A stretch of 64,000 nucleotides of DNA from Prosthecodimorpha staleyi (GCF_018729455.1 NZ_JAHHZF010000010.1:223563-287562); one strand, 5' to 3'. Shown: positions 51,584 through 61,270, counted from the stretch's first letter. The notes: generated by a model from the letters alone, not told the origin. Numbers and translations are program-made.

Positions 51584-54421
51584 ATGGCCGATCGCTGGTC
51601 TCAGTATCGTGCCGCGATCGACGGGGCGGCGCGCGGCGACGGGCTGTCGCCGGAGGACCTGCTCACCTTCCTGGCCCACGACCTGAACGATCGCCTGACC
51701 GACCAGGAAGGCCGGGTTCTCAGCCTGGAGGCGATCAAGGCGACCATCCTGGAGACGGTGCTTGCCTACAATCAGGTGAAGCTCGCCGATGCCTTCGATC
51801 GTCTGCGTGTCCTGACCGATGTCGGCCTCCTGTTCGAGGCCACGTCGACCACGGCTGCCGAGGTGGCGATCGGAACCCTGACCGTGGTCGTCGCCGAGGC
51901 CGACCGTGCTCGCTTTACGCCCGCAGGCTTCGTCGGCGTGATGAAGACCGGCGACCCCTCGATCTTCATGGCCGGCCAGCGGGTCGCCTACGATCGCGCC
52001 TCGGGCCTCATGACGATTGAGGTCGATCGCCTGACCGGCTCCGGCACCCATGCCGATTGGACCATCATCGCCGTCTCGGGCACCGACTATGCGGCGGCGG
52101 CCCAGGAGGCGGCCGGATCGGCGGCAGCCGCGGAGGTCACGCGAGCCGAGGCGGAGGCGGCCCGCGACGAGGCGCAGGGCCATGCCGACGATGCCTCGAT
52201 CGCGCGCGCCGGCGCGGAAGTCGCTCGATCGGATGCTGAGGCTGCGGCGACAGGTGCCGCGTCATCCGAAGCGATTGCCGACGCGCATCTGGCGGCCCTG
52301 CTCGACCTCGCCCAGCATGTCCTGCCACCGGGGTCGGCAAACCCCACGACGAAGCCGAATGGCGCTCCGGTCGAGGAAGGCGACTTCTACTGGAACACAT
52401 CCGCCAAGGAGCTGCGCCGGTTCGACGGATTGGCCTGGGGCGTCGCCTATGTGCCCGCGACCTCGGCGGTCTCATCCTTCAACGGCCGCACCGGTGGCGT
52501 GGCGCCCGCCGACGGCGACTATGCCGGATCCCAGGTCGTCGTCAGTCCGAGCATTCTCGGTCAGACCCGCGTTCAGGCTGTCCTGGCGGCCATGGCCGCA
52601 GCGGTGGCCGCCAAGCTCGACACCGCTGTCCTGTCGGGCTTCATGCTCGGCCTTCTCGACGATGCGGACGCAGCCGCAGCGCGCACGACGCTCGGGGCTG
52701 CGGCGACGAGCCACGAGCACGCCTGGACGACGCTGACCTCGGGCGTGCCGGGCACGATCGCGGCGCTGGCTGGCGGCACGGCCGCAGCCGACAGGGTCTG
52801 GTACTACACCGGGCCGGGCTCCGGCGCCTTCATGACCGTCTCGGCCTTCGCGCGCACGATCCTCGACGATGCCGATGGAGCAGCGATTCTCACCACCATC
52901 GGCGCCGCCGCTGCCGGCCACGGCCATGCCCATGCGGTCCCCGGCGGCGCCTCGGGCTTCCTGTCGGGGACCGACAAGACCAAGCTCGACGGCATCGAGG
53001 TCGGCGCCAATGCCTACACGCATCCGACCGGCGACGGCGCGCGGCATGTACCCGCCAATGGGACGACGAATGCCGGTAAGGTTCTGAAGGCGTCCGCTAC
53101 CGCCGGGGCCTACAACTGGGACTGGGTCATCTGGTCGGAGTTGACCGGTGTCCCGCCCTCGCTCGGATCCATTGCCGCGCTGAACCCTGCGGCGGACCGC
53201 CTCGCCTACTACGACGGCCCGACCTCTGCAGCTCTCGCTCCCCTGACCGCCTTCGGTCGCAGTCTGATCGACGACGTGGACGCGGCCACGGCCCGCACGA
53301 CGCTCGGGGCGGCCGCGTCCTCGCATGCCCATGCCGACGCCACGGCCGCCACCGCCGGCTTCCTGTCCACGGCCGACAAGACCAAGCTCGACGGCATCGC
53401 CGCCAATGCCAACGCCTATCTGCATCCGAGCGGCGACGGCAATCGTCATGTCCCGGCGACCGGCACGACCAACAGCGGCAAGGTTCTGAAGGCCGGCGCC
53501 ACCGCCGCATCCGAGGCCTGGGGCGATGTGGCATGGGCCGAGATTGCCACCAAGCCCACCATCATCCAGGCGATCGCCGGCCTGACCCCGGCCGCCGACC
53601 GCCTGGCCTATCTGACCGGGACCGGAGCCGGTTCGGCCGCGCTGACACCGCTCACCGCCTTCGCACGCAGCCTCCTTGATGACGGCGACGCCGCCACAGC
53701 GCGCACGACCCTCGGCATCGGTTCATCTTTCGATGTCCAGCTCTTCACCACGAGCGGCACTTGGACCAAGCCGTTGGGCAAGTCCGACGATACGCCCGTC
53801 CTTGCGCGCGGCTGGGGCGGTGGCGGGTCCGGGGCGCGCTCGAGCGGCACCGCCCAGGATCGCAGTGGCGGGGGTGGCGGCGCCTTCAACTGGGCCTGGC
53901 TCCGCCTCGGTGATCTGCCGGCCACGGTCGCCGTCACGATCGCCGCGGGCGGTGCTGCCCGGACCAGCAATCAGTCCGGACAAGCCGGTGGCGACAGCAC
54001 GTTCGGATCCTTTCTGACCTGCCACGGCGGCGCGGGCGGAACCCAGACCGGCACCAACTCAGCGGGGGGTGGTGGGGGTGGCGTTCGCGGTGCGGCGTCG
54101 GGCGCGACCGGGGGCATCGGTACCGGTGCGGCCGGCGACAGCATGTTCGGCGGTGCGAGTGCCACCTCGGGGAATGGCGCGTCCTCCTTCTTCGGGGGAG
54201 GCGCGGGGGCTGGCGCGGAGAACGACCGCAACGGCGGCAACAGCGAATGGGGCGGCGCCGGCGGCTCGTCGCGCTCCGGATCGGGCGGCCTCTCCAAGTT
54301 CGGCGGCAATGGCGGCTCGTCCACCGCGAAGGACGGCATCGCACCGGGCGGCGGCGGCGCCGGCGACAGCACGACCTCCGGAGCCGGTGCGCGCGGCGAG
54401 CTCCACGTCATCGTGTTCTGA
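51584..54421 (+). CDS. Tail fibre with repeated shaft and glycine-rich tip
   Basis: The 945-aa protein has a helical N-terminal base (1-220), then shaft repeats: ARTTLGAAA-type blocks occur five times (about residues 370, 440, 575, 708 and neighbours) and DKTKLDGIEVGANAYTHP-type blocks occur twice. Residues after about 745 form a glycine-rich tip (GGGGSGARSSG, GGAGGTQTG, NGGNSEWGGAGGSS), like glycine-rich phage receptor-binding domains. It should recognise the cell surface. The following gene encodes a likely chaperone or cap. Confidence 0.88.
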   Translation: MADRWSQYRAAIDGAARGDGLSPEDLLTFLAHDLNDRLTDQEGRVLSLEAIKATILETVLAYNQVKLADAFDRLRVLTDVGLLFEATSTTAAEVAIGTLTVVVAEADRARFTPAGFVGVMKTGDPSIFMAGQRVAYDRASGLMTIEVDRLTGSGTHADWTIIAVSGTDYAAAAQEAAGSAAAAEVTRAEAEAARDEAQGHADDASIARAGAEVARSDAEAAATGAASSEAIADAHLAALLDLAQHVLPPGSANPTTKPNGAPVEEGDFYWNTSAKELRRFDGLAWGVAYVPATSAVSSFNGRTGGVAPADGDYAGSQVVVSPSILGQTRVQAVLAAMAAAVAAKLDTAVLSGFMLGLLDDADAAAARTTLGAAATSHEHAWTTLTSGVPGTIAALAGGTAAADRVWYYTGPGSGAFMTVSAFARTILDDADGAAILTTIGAAAAGHGHAHAVPGGASGFLSGTDKTKLDGIEVGANAYTHPTGDGARHVPANGTTNAGKVLKASATAGAYNWDWVIWSELTGVPPSLGSIAALNPAADRLAYYDGPTSAALAPLTAFGRSLIDDVDAATARTTLGAAASSHAHADATAATAGFLSTADKTKLDGIAANANAYLHPSGDGNRHVPATGTTNSGKVLKAGATAASEAWGDVAWAEIATKPTIIQAIAGLTPAADRLAYLTGTGAGSAALTPLTAFARSLLDDGDAATARTTLGIGSSFDVQLFTTSGTWTKPLGKSDDTPVLARGWGGGGSGARSSGTAQDRSGGGGGAFNWAWLRLGDLPATVAVTIAAGGAARTSNQSGQAGGDSTFGSFLTCHGGAGGTQTGTNSAGGGGGGVRGAASGATGGIGTGAAGDSMFGGASATSGNGASSFFGGGAGAGAENDRNGGNSEWGGAGGSSRSGSGGLSKFGGNGGSSTAKDGIAPGGGGAGDSTTSGAGARGELHVIVF

Positions 54422-54445
54422 AGCCTGTTGCGAGGAGGCCGGCCC

Positions 54446-54898
54446 ATGCCACGCTACCACGTCGTTGAAGCCGGCCGGGTCGTGAACACGGTCCTGGCAG
54501 ACGGGCCGAACAGCCTACCCGGTGTCGTCCTCGTCCCCGACGACGGCACCGCCGAGATCGGCTGGCGCTACGATGGTGAGGTGTTTATTCCGCCGCCGCC
54601 TTTACCCGGTCCCGTCCCCGCGGTCGTGTCCGATCGCCAATTCTTCCACGCTCTCGCGATCTCCAGCCTCATCACGGAGGCTGAGGCGCTGGCGGCTGTG
54701 CGGACCGGCGACATTCCTGCCGCCCTGCAGGTCGTCATCGACGCGATGCCCAAAGGCGAGCGCTTCGCCGCCACGATGCTGGTCAGCGGCGCCGTCGCGT
54801 TCCGGCGCGATCACCCGCTCGTCGAAGCCGTCCGCTACGCCCGCGGCATGACGTCCGATGAGGTGGACGACCTCTTCCGCCTGGCCGGCGGTCTTTAG
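54446..54898 (+). CDS. Tail fibre assembly or cap protein
   Basis: The 150-aa protein starts MPRYHVVEAGRVVNTVLADG, contains WRYDGEVFIPPPPLPGPVPA, and ends in helices (FRRDHPLVEAVRYARGM). The layout resembles proteins encoded right after tail fibres that assist or cap them. GAGGAGG lies eight to nine bases before the ATG at 54446. The role is inferred from position. Confidence 0.65.
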   Translation: MPRYHVVEAGRVVNTVLADGPNSLPGVVLVPDDGTAEIGWRYDGEVFIPPPPLPGPVPAVVSDRQFFHALAISSLITEAEALAAVRTGDIPAALQVVIDAMPKGERFAATMLVSGAVAFRRDHPLVEAVRYARGMTSDEVDDLFRLAGGL

Positions 54899-54925
54899 CT
54901 CGACATCCCCATTCAAGGAGTTCCC

Positions 54926-56440
54926 ATGTCCGTGACCGTCGGCCTGTCCATCCAGCGCGAGGCCAACGAGCCGGCGCCGCCGTCTTATGCCGTCATGTCG
55001 GTCGCAGGCCTGATCGGTCCGTTCGAGAAGGCAGCGGCAACCTCGGCAGAAGCCTTCGCAGCTCGCTTTCCGCTCGACACCTGCGTCCGCTTCCAATCGA
55101 CCGATGCCACCGCACGCATGATCGATCCCGACGGCGACATGGGCCGGGCCATCGGCCTGATCAATGCTCAACTCGGCCGCACCCAGACTGGCGCCCAGAT
55201 CATCGTGGTCAGGACCGCTGAAGGAGAAGATGACGACGCGACCATCGCCGCCATCGTCGGCAATGCCGCCGCCCGGTCCGGGATCCATGCCTTCAAGCGC
55301 GGCGGACCGGATGTCGGCGCCTACCCGCGCCTGATCCACATCCCGGGCGGTTGGTCCAGTCGGACCAGGGTCGGCGTGACCGGCCATACCATTGCGGCGG
55401 CCGGTGCCGGCTACGACACCGTGCCGACCGCGACGCTGCCCGTTGGGGCTGGAGCCGGTATAGGCTTTGCCGCAACCGTCACGCTGACCAGCGGTGCTGT
55501 CACCGGTCTCACCATCACGGATCCCGGCGACGGCTATACGCCCGGCACCTATCCGCTCACCCTGACCGGCGGCACGCCGGAGACCCCCGCCGTCGTCACC
55601 GTCACTGTTGCGCGCCTGGCCAACCCGATCGTCGCCGCCCTGCCGGCCGTGCTCAACGCCTTTCTCGGCATCGCCTACATCCAGGCGCCCGGTCTCTCCG
55701 AGCAGGGCGACCTCGACTTCCGCGAACTCCATGTGTCCGAGCGGATCGGCATCGTCACGCCCGGCGTGCTCGTCACGAACACGGCGGGCGACGTGGTCGC
55801 GACCGATCAGGCCGCAATCCAGATCGGCCTGCACATTCGCCGCGACTTCCAGGCCGACGGCCGGCCGTTCAACCCGATCCTGAACCAGCCCGTCACTGGC
55901 ATCGTCGCGCCGACCCGCGCGATCGAGTTCTCCTGGCTCGACGACAGCGTCGAGGCCCAGCAGCTCCTCGCCCACCAGGTCGGACCGCTCGTACGCGGTG
56001 AGGCCGGCGACGACTTCGCCGCCGCCGAGGGGGGCTTCGTCTCCTTCGCGTTCGAGACGATCGGTTCCGAGCCGATCTGGAGCCAGATGCACAAGGTGCG
56101 CGGGCGCGACTTCATCGAGCTCACCGTGATCCGCACCTTCCGCAGCTATTTTGGCCGCTTCCGGCTGACCCGCCAGACGATCGAGACCATCGTCGACACG
56201 GTCGAGGACGTGCTCCGCATCGCGGAAGCCCGCGGCGAGATCCTCGGCTATGCCTGCCGCTTCGATCCGAACCTCAACAACCCCTCGGACCTCAGGACCG
56301 GTCACATCTTCATCGAGACCAAGTTCGAGGAGGCGCCCGTGTTCCGGAAGGCCACCCTGCTGTCGCGGCCCTACGTCCAGGCCATCGACGACCTCATCGC
56401 GGCCCTCTCCGGGCAGGCCGGCGTCCTGGTCGAGGGGTGA
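54926..56440 (+). CDS. Tail sheath protein with an inserted beta domain
   Basis: The 504-aa protein matches the P2 gpFI-type sheath that contracts. The N-terminal part ends in YPRLIHIPGGWSSRTR (about 133-148). An extra domain at about 150-228 (GAGYDTVPTATLPVGAGAG, GAVTGLTITDPGDGYTPGTY) interrupts the fold, and the sheath resumes with NPIVAALPAVLNAFLGIAYI. The C-terminal half has RDFIELTVIRTFRSYFGRFR and ends with AIDDLIAALSGQAGV. P2 FI is about 396 residues, so the insert explains most of the extra length. Confidence 0.9.
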   Translation: MSVTVGLSIQREANEPAPPSYAVMSVAGLIGPFEKAAATSAEAFAARFPLDTCVRFQSTDATARMIDPDGDMGRAIGLINAQLGRTQTGAQIIVVRTAEGEDDDATIAAIVGNAAARSGIHAFKRGGPDVGAYPRLIHIPGGWSSRTRVGVTGHTIAAAGAGYDTVPTATLPVGAGAGIGFAATVTLTSGAVTGLTITDPGDGYTPGTYPLTLTGGTPETPAVVTVTVARLANPIVAALPAVLNAFLGIAYIQAPGLSEQGDLDFRELHVSERIGIVTPGVLVTNTAGDVVATDQAAIQIGLHIRRDFQADGRPFNPILNQPVTGIVAPTRAIEFSWLDDSVEAQQLLAHQVGPLVRGEAGDDFAAAEGGFVSFAFETIGSEPIWSQMHKVRGRDFIELTVIRTFRSYFGRFRLTRQTIETIVDTVEDVLRIAEARGEILGYACRFDPNLNNPSDLRTGHIFIETKFEEAPVFRKATLLSRPYVQAIDDLIAALSGQAGVLVEG

Positions 56441-56536
56441 TCATGATTCGTATTATATTTGTTCCAAAAATTCGCAACCTTGAATTTATTTCAATCACGA
56501 TTCGTTCAGAATTGGGATTGTTTGGAGATATCCCAA
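56441..56536. other. Short AT-rich gap between sheath and tube genes
   Basis: This gap of 96 bases is AT-rich compared with both neighbours and contains no gene. It ends in TGGAGATATCCCAA before the tube ATG. It may hold a leader or processing site, or the scar of a small insertion. Confidence 0.4.
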
Positions 56537-57067
56537 ATGTCTGATGTCCTTCTTCTGGAGACCGCCAACGTCTTCATCGGCAAGCACGACCCATCGAAGT
56601 CCAAGCATCTGGTCGTCCAGAACGCGACCCTTCCGGGCATCGACTTCGTCACCGTCGAGCATCAGGCCGGTGGCGCGCCGATGGGCGTCAAGTGGAACAT
56701 GGGCTCGATCAAGCCCTTGGAGCCGAAGTTCAAGCTCGCCGGCTTCGACCGCGAGGCCTATCGCGCCGCGGCCATCGGCTCCGGCCGCGTCGAGACCATC
56801 ACCATGCGCGGTTCGATCCGGCGCAAGTCCGACGGCGCCGAACTGGAATGCGTCGCAAAATTCCGCGGCTCGCTCGGTACCATGACGCCGGACGAGTTCG
56901 GGCCGTCGAAGGAGATGGGCCACGACCACATGCTCGCCGACGTGACCTACTACCGGCTCGTGATCGGCGGCGAGGAATGGTTCCTGGTCGACTTCTTCCG
57001 CGCCGTCGTCCGCCGCTTCGGTATCGACGAGTGGGCGACGCGCCGACAGTATCTGGGGCTGGCGTGA
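56537..57067 (+). CDS. Major tail tube protein
   Basis: The 176-aa protein matches P2 gpFII: LLETANVFIGKHDPSKSKHL and VKWNMGSIKPLEPKFKLAGF, then DVTYYRLVIGGEEWFLVDF. Subunits stack to form the inner tube within the sheath. The ATG at 56537 follows TGGAG by nine bases. The open frame upstream is not real. The stop overlaps the gpE start by one base. Confidence 0.92.
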   Translation: MSDVLLLETANVFIGKHDPSKSKHLVVQNATLPGIDFVTVEHQAGGAPMGVKWNMGSIKPLEPKFKLAGFDREAYRAAAIGSGRVETITMRGSIRRKSDGAELECVAKFRGSLGTMTPDEFGPSKEMGHDHMLADVTYYRLVIGGEEWFLVDFFRAVVRRFGIDEWATRRQYLGLA

Positions 57068-57555
57068 TGGCGCTCTATCCCGCCCCGCGGCATGAGCCGA
57101 CCTACGACACGACAGCGCCGCGTATCAGCGTGGCTCTCGCCTACCCACTCCGGCTCGGCCGTCGCCGCATTGCGCACATTGACCTGGTACCGCCGACACT
57201 CGACGATCTGGAGGCCTTGCGCGGCCTCGACGGCGCCGGCCCGCGCGAGATCCTGGCAGCGATGTCGGACCTCGACCAAGACAAAGTCGGCCTCCTCCGC
57301 TGGCCCGACGTGGAGGCGGCGTTGGAAGCCGCCAGGGCCCTCCTGCCGCCCGATCTCCTGCCTGTCCCCAACAGTACTTCGCTGATCGCAACCGACCTGG
57401 AAGCCAATGTGGCCTCCGTGGCGTCGGAGGCAGCCCCGCGCATTCCCGCTCTGCCGACCGATCTCGACGACGACGAGACCGTTCTGCCCACGGCCCGCGC
57501 GGATTGCCTCGTCGACCTCGTCGGTGTCTCCATGGAGGGCATCGAGCATGGATGA
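57067..57555 (+). CDS. Tail assembly protein, gpE-like
   Basis: The 162-aa protein lies between tube and tape-measure genes, the usual place of P2 gpE/E'. LRLGRRRIAHIDLVPPTLDD (about 30-49) resembles gpE. The C-terminal 70 residues are acidic (LPTDLDDDETVLP). No programmed frameshift is evident because the gene ends cleanly at 57555 and overlaps the tape-measure start (ATGA). Confidence 0.8.
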   Translation: MALYPAPRHEPTYDTTAPRISVALAYPLRLGRRRIAHIDLVPPTLDDLEALRGLDGAGPREILAAMSDLDQDKVGLLRWPDVEAALEAARALLPPDLLPVPNSTSLIATDLEANVASVASEAAPRIPALPTDLDDDETVLPTARADCLVDLVGVSMEGIEHG

Positions 57556-59525
57556 CCGGCATGGGTGACATCCGCTCCACCCTGACCATGCAGCTCCTGA
57601 ACCAGGTCAGCGGCCCGGCCGCCCGCATGCGACGGGACTTGCATGAGCTCGACGCGACGGCCCGCAAGGCCCAGGGTCGCCGAACGCTCGGTGTTGGAGC
57701 TGGGAGTGGGATTGGAACCGGGTCTGGCGCCGGCCTCGGCGCCGGTGTCGGCGCTGCCGGCACCGTTCTGGCGGGGAGCGGCCGGATGCTGGCCGGCGCC
57801 ATCGGCGGCTATGCGGTCGGCTCTACCGCTTTTGACGGCTATCGCCGCTTTGCCGACTTCGAGCGTCGCCTGACCCGCGTCGGCCTCACCGCAGACGCAA
57901 CCGCCGGCATGATCGCGCGGGCACGACCGCAGCTGAAGGCGACAGCACGCGAGGTCGGTCTGACCCAGTCCGAGGTCTTGGGCGGCGTTGAGGCGCTGGT
58001 CGCCGCCGGCCGCTCGCTGCCCGACGCCATGGCGTTCCTGCCGTCCGTCGCTCGCACCGCCCAGGCCGCCGGGGCCGAGATCGTCGATATCGCCAACTCG
58101 GCCGATGCGCTTGGGACCTCGCTGAAGATCCCCGCCAAGTCGATGCAGCAGGCCTTCGACATTCTTGTGGCCGGCGGCAAGGCCGGCAAGTTCGAGCTGA
58201 AGGACATGGCCCGCTATCTGCCGAGCCTCGCCCCGGCCGCCGCCGCCATCGGAATGTCGGGCACCGAGGGCCTGCGCAAGATGGTTGCCATGCTGCAGGT
58301 GATCCGCGCGCAGACCGGCTCGGCCGAGGAGGCCGCGGCGTCGGCCAACAACATCTTCGCCAAGATGGAATCGGAGGAGACCGCGAAGAAGTTCTCCAAG
58401 ATGGGTGTCGATCTGCGCAAGGAGATGACCAAGGCTCGCCAGGAGGGCCGCGACCTCCTGGAGGTGTTCCTGGATCTCTCGACCCGCGCCTTGAAGGGTG
58501 ACCTCTCGAAGCTGCCGCAGCTCTTCCAGGATATGGAGTTCGCCCGTGGCATGCGGGCCCTCCTGGCGCAGCGCGGCGAACTACAGCGGCTCGGGCATGC
58601 GCTGCGCTCCGTGGACGGCACGACGCTGAAGGATCTCGGCCAGGTCTCTGGCGATGCGGCCGCCGGGCTGAAGCGGCTGACGGATGCCTGGGACACGGCG
58701 CTGCGCTCGCTCGGCCGGCTCGCCGACAGCGCCGGCGTCTCAAGCCTGCTCTCCGGCCTCGGCAGCGCGGCCGAGAGCGCGGCGACGAGCTTCGATCATC
58801 TCGGCCGCTCGCTCGGCGCGCTCGGCGAGGGCCGCATCCGCGACGGCGTGCGCGACCTCGCCAAGGCGGTCGAAGACCCGCTGCGCTTTCTCAGCGGCGA
58901 GCGAGGCGGTGTGCTCGGCGCCGTCCAGGACCGGATCGACGCTCGAATGGACAACGAGGTCGCCACCAAAGAGGCGCGGCTGAAGCAGATGATCGGCGTC
59001 TTCGAGACCACGGCCAAGCGGATCGACGAGAAGTACCGTGGCCGGACGATACCGGCCGAGATCGCCCGCATGCGCGAGCAGGCGGTCGCCGACATGATGG
59101 CGCTCCAGGCCGAGATCGCCCGACTGAAGTCGATGCGGCAGTCCGCCGAGATAGGGGGCCGTCTCCCCGGTCTCCAGCCCTATGGTTCGCTCGACGATGC
59201 TGGTCCGCTCGACATTCCGAAGCCGCCGGCCCCGCCGACCGATCGGCTGCCGATCCGCAAGCCGACGCCTGAGGAACGGCGCAAGCCCCTCTCAAGCATG
59301 ATCGTCCCGGTCGCGCCGCTCGACGATCCGACGCGGGGTCTGCCGGAGACGATCCGGCAGAATGGCGAGGCGGCGGTCGCCGAAGCCAAGGCCATCGCGG
59401 CTCGTATCCAGGCCGCCTTCGATGCCGTCCATCCGGTGATCCGTCCGCGCGTGGAGGCACCCTCGGGCTTCAATGGCGGCTTCGCCCCGCCCGGCAATTA
59501 TGGTGACGATGGCGGGCGGCGCTGA
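57552..59525 (+). CDS. Tape measure protein
   Basis: The 657-aa protein sets tail length. It has a glycine-rich N-terminal stretch (GVGAGSGIGTGSGAG, about 45-60), then the phage tail tape-measure core (TRVGLTADATAGMIARARPQ, SVARTAQAAGAEIVDIANSA) and helical coils (about 440-540, EKYRGRTIPAEIARMREQAV). It is short, which suggests a fairly short tail. The ATG at 57552 overlaps the gpE stop. Confidence 0.9.
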   Translation: MTGMGDIRSTLTMQLLNQVSGPAARMRRDLHELDATARKAQGRRTLGVGAGSGIGTGSGAGLGAGVGAAGTVLAGSGRMLAGAIGGYAVGSTAFDGYRRFADFERRLTRVGLTADATAGMIARARPQLKATAREVGLTQSEVLGGVEALVAAGRSLPDAMAFLPSVARTAQAAGAEIVDIANSADALGTSLKIPAKSMQQAFDILVAGGKAGKFELKDMARYLPSLAPAAAAIGMSGTEGLRKMVAMLQVIRAQTGSAEEAAASANNIFAKMESEETAKKFSKMGVDLRKEMTKARQEGRDLLEVFLDLSTRALKGDLSKLPQLFQDMEFARGMRALLAQRGELQRLGHALRSVDGTTLKDLGQVSGDAAAGLKRLTDAWDTALRSLGRLADSAGVSSLLSGLGSAAESAATSFDHLGRSLGALGEGRIRDGVRDLAKAVEDPLRFLSGERGGVLGAVQDRIDARMDNEVATKEARLKQMIGVFETTAKRIDEKYRGRTIPAEIARMREQAVADMMALQAEIARLKSMRQSAEIGGRLPGLQPYGSLDDAGPLDIPKPPAPPTDRLPIRKPTPEERRKPLSSMIVPVAPLDDPTRGLPETIRQNGEAAVAEAKAIAARIQAAFDAVHPVIRPRVEAPSGFNGGFAPPGNYGDDGGRR

Positions 59526-59938
59526 TGCTGATGTCGATCGGTCCCTTCGCGTTCGACCTGGTCGTCAATGCCGACACTCTCGGTGAGGAGGCGACCGAGG
59601 ATTTTGCCCGCAAGGACATCATCGGCAGCCGCAAGCCGTTCGAGCATGTCGGCGCCGGCGACGACCGCTTCACGATCCGCGGGGCGCTGTTCCCCGATCA
59701 TCTCGGCGGCGGCGAGGCGGTGCGCAGTCTCGTCGCCCTGATGCGCACCGGCATGCCCCAGCTTCTCCTGCGCGGCGACGGCCGGCTTCTCGGTTGGATC
59801 GTCATGACCAATATCCGCGCCGAGGCCACCCATCTCGACGGCCGGGGCCGGCCCGGACAGGTCACCTTCGAGATCGAATGCATGGCCTGCGACCAGCCGA
59901 GTGCGGCCGGGCACCTGGCGGCGCTGCTGTCGCTCTGA
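59525..59938 (+). CDS. Tail protein gpU
   Basis: The 137-aa protein contains MSIGPFAFDLVVNADTLGEE and GMPQLLLRGDGRLLGWIVMT, typical of P2 gpU, which completes the tail and forms the terminator end. It overlaps the tape-measure stop by one base. Confidence 0.9.
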   Translation: MLMSIGPFAFDLVVNADTLGEEATEDFARKDIIGSRKPFEHVGAGDDRFTIRGALFPDHLGGGEAVRSLVALMRTGMPQLLLRGDGRLLGWIVMTNIRAEATHLDGRGRPGQVTFEIECMACDQPSAAGHLAALLSL

Positions 59939-59996
59939 GGTCTGTCTCGCCAAGACGGGCCAACTCTCTGAAGCAGGACCCGCCGGAGGCAGCACC

Positions 59997-60218
59997 ATGC
60001 CGGTCGTCACGGTCCGCGCCCGCGGGATCACGCTCGAGCGGCTGGTGTTCAAGGTCGCAGGCGGCTTGGTGCCGGGTCTGGTGGAACGAACCCTGGAGGC
60101 CAACCCCGACCTGGCGCAGGCCAGCGACGAACTCGCCGTCGGCACCCGCATCGCTATCCCTGAGGTCGGCGAACTCGAGCGGGCGCGCAGCATCCGTCCC
60201 GTGCGGCTGGTCGACTGA
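59997..60218 (+). CDS. Tail protein gpX (LysM-like)
   Basis: The 73-aa protein has a LysM-like pattern: LERLVFKVAGGLVPGLVERT and LAVGTRIAIPEVGEL. P2 gpX lies before gpD and is required for tail assembly. GGAGGC lies six bases before the ATG at 59997. Confidence 0.88.
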   Translation: MPVVTVRARGITLERLVFKVAGGLVPGLVERTLEANPDLAQASDELAVGTRIAIPEVGELERARSIRPVRLVD

Positions 60219-60229
60219 CGGAGGCCTGG

Positions 60230-61270
60230 ATGGCAAACCTCGCCTGGTCGCGCGCCCGTTATGCAATCACCTTCGCTGGCGCCTCGGTCGACGACCGGAT
60301 CGCCCCCTTTCTGATGCGGGTCGAGGTTGTCCTCAACGAGGAGGCCGATGCCGACACGGCCACGATCCTGCTCTCCGACACGATCCCCGGCACCGTGCCG
60401 CCCATGCCGGCCTTCGCGCTGCCGCCGAAGGGTACACCCGTCTCCATCGCGCTCGGCGCAGAGCCTGCCGGTAGAACCCTGGTCTTCACCGGCTTCGTCG
60501 AGACCGCCCGTTCGCGGGGCGACCGCGGCGGCGGCCGCTCGATCGAGATCCGCTGCACGTCCCTCGACACGACCTCCGATGCCAAGAGCCCGAAGACGCG
60601 CCACAAGGACGGGGCCAGCCTGAAGGACGCGGCCGCAGACTTCGGCACGGCCGGCGGTCTTTCCATCGAGGTTCATGCAAGTCTAGGCGCCATCACGCGG
60701 CCCTATTGGGCCATGGATGGCGAGAGCGCCATAGGCTGGGGCCGGCGTGTCGCGCGCGAGGTCGGCGGTCTCTTCAAGGTGGTCGGCACCCACGGTGTCA
60801 TCGTCCCCAAGGGCGCCGGACTTTCCGCCAGCAGACAGGCCCTGTCGCCGATCCTCGTCACCTACGGCGTCAACGTCATCTCCTGGGACCTCGCCCCGGA
60901 TGCCGGCCGCACGCCCTTCGCCGAGGTCAATAGCCGCTGGTACGACCCGGCTCAGGCCAAGTGGCTGGAAAAGACCATCACGGTCACCGGCGGGTCGGGC
61001 TCGACCCGGCAGAGCATCCGTCATTCTCGCGCCGACGAGGCCGAGGCCGGAGACGCGGCCACGGCCGAGGGCAAGGACCAGGAACACGAGAAGGGCGGCG
61101 GGACGGTCGAGATCGACGGCTTGGCTGGGGCGCAGGCCGGGGCGCCCGTCATCGTCGCAGGCCTGCACCCCGATATCGATCGCACCTACACCGCCAAGGC
61201 CGTCGCCCACGCCCTCGACCGTGCCCGCGGCTTCGTCACGCGGATCGAACTCGCCCGTCCGCAGGGCTGA
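60230..61270 (+). CDS. Tail protein gpD
   Basis: The 346-aa protein matches P2 gpD: ARYAITFAGASVDDRIAPFL at the start, VVLNEEADADTATILLSDTI, TPVSIALGAEP, and ARAGHPDI-like end (GLHPDIDRTYTAKAVAHALD). It forms the hub of the baseplate to which gpV binds. A low-complexity acidic stretch (EAEAGDAATAEGKDQEHE) is near residue 270. The gene closes the structural cassette. Confidence 0.9.
   Translation: MANLAWSRARYAITFAGASVDDRIAPFLMRVEVVLNEEADADTATILLSDTIPGTVPPMPAFALPPKGTPVSIALGAEPAGRTLVFTGFVETARSRGDRGGGRSIEIRCTSLDTTSDAKSPKTRHKDGASLKDAAADFGTAGGLSIEVHASLGAITRPYWAMDGESAIGWGRRVAREVGGLFKVVGTHGVIVPKGAGLSASRQALSPILVTYGVNVISWDLAPDAGRTPFAEVNSRWYDPAQAKWLEKTITVTGGSGSTRQSIRHSRADEAEAGDAATAEGKDQEHEKGGGTVEIDGLAGAQAGAPVIVAGLHPDIDRTYTAKAVAHALDRARGFVTRIELARPQG

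Noticed and set aside
52472..53449. Minus-strand frame opposite the tail fibre repeats
   Set aside because: The repeats on the plus strand create an apparent repeating protein on the other strand; there is no start or family.
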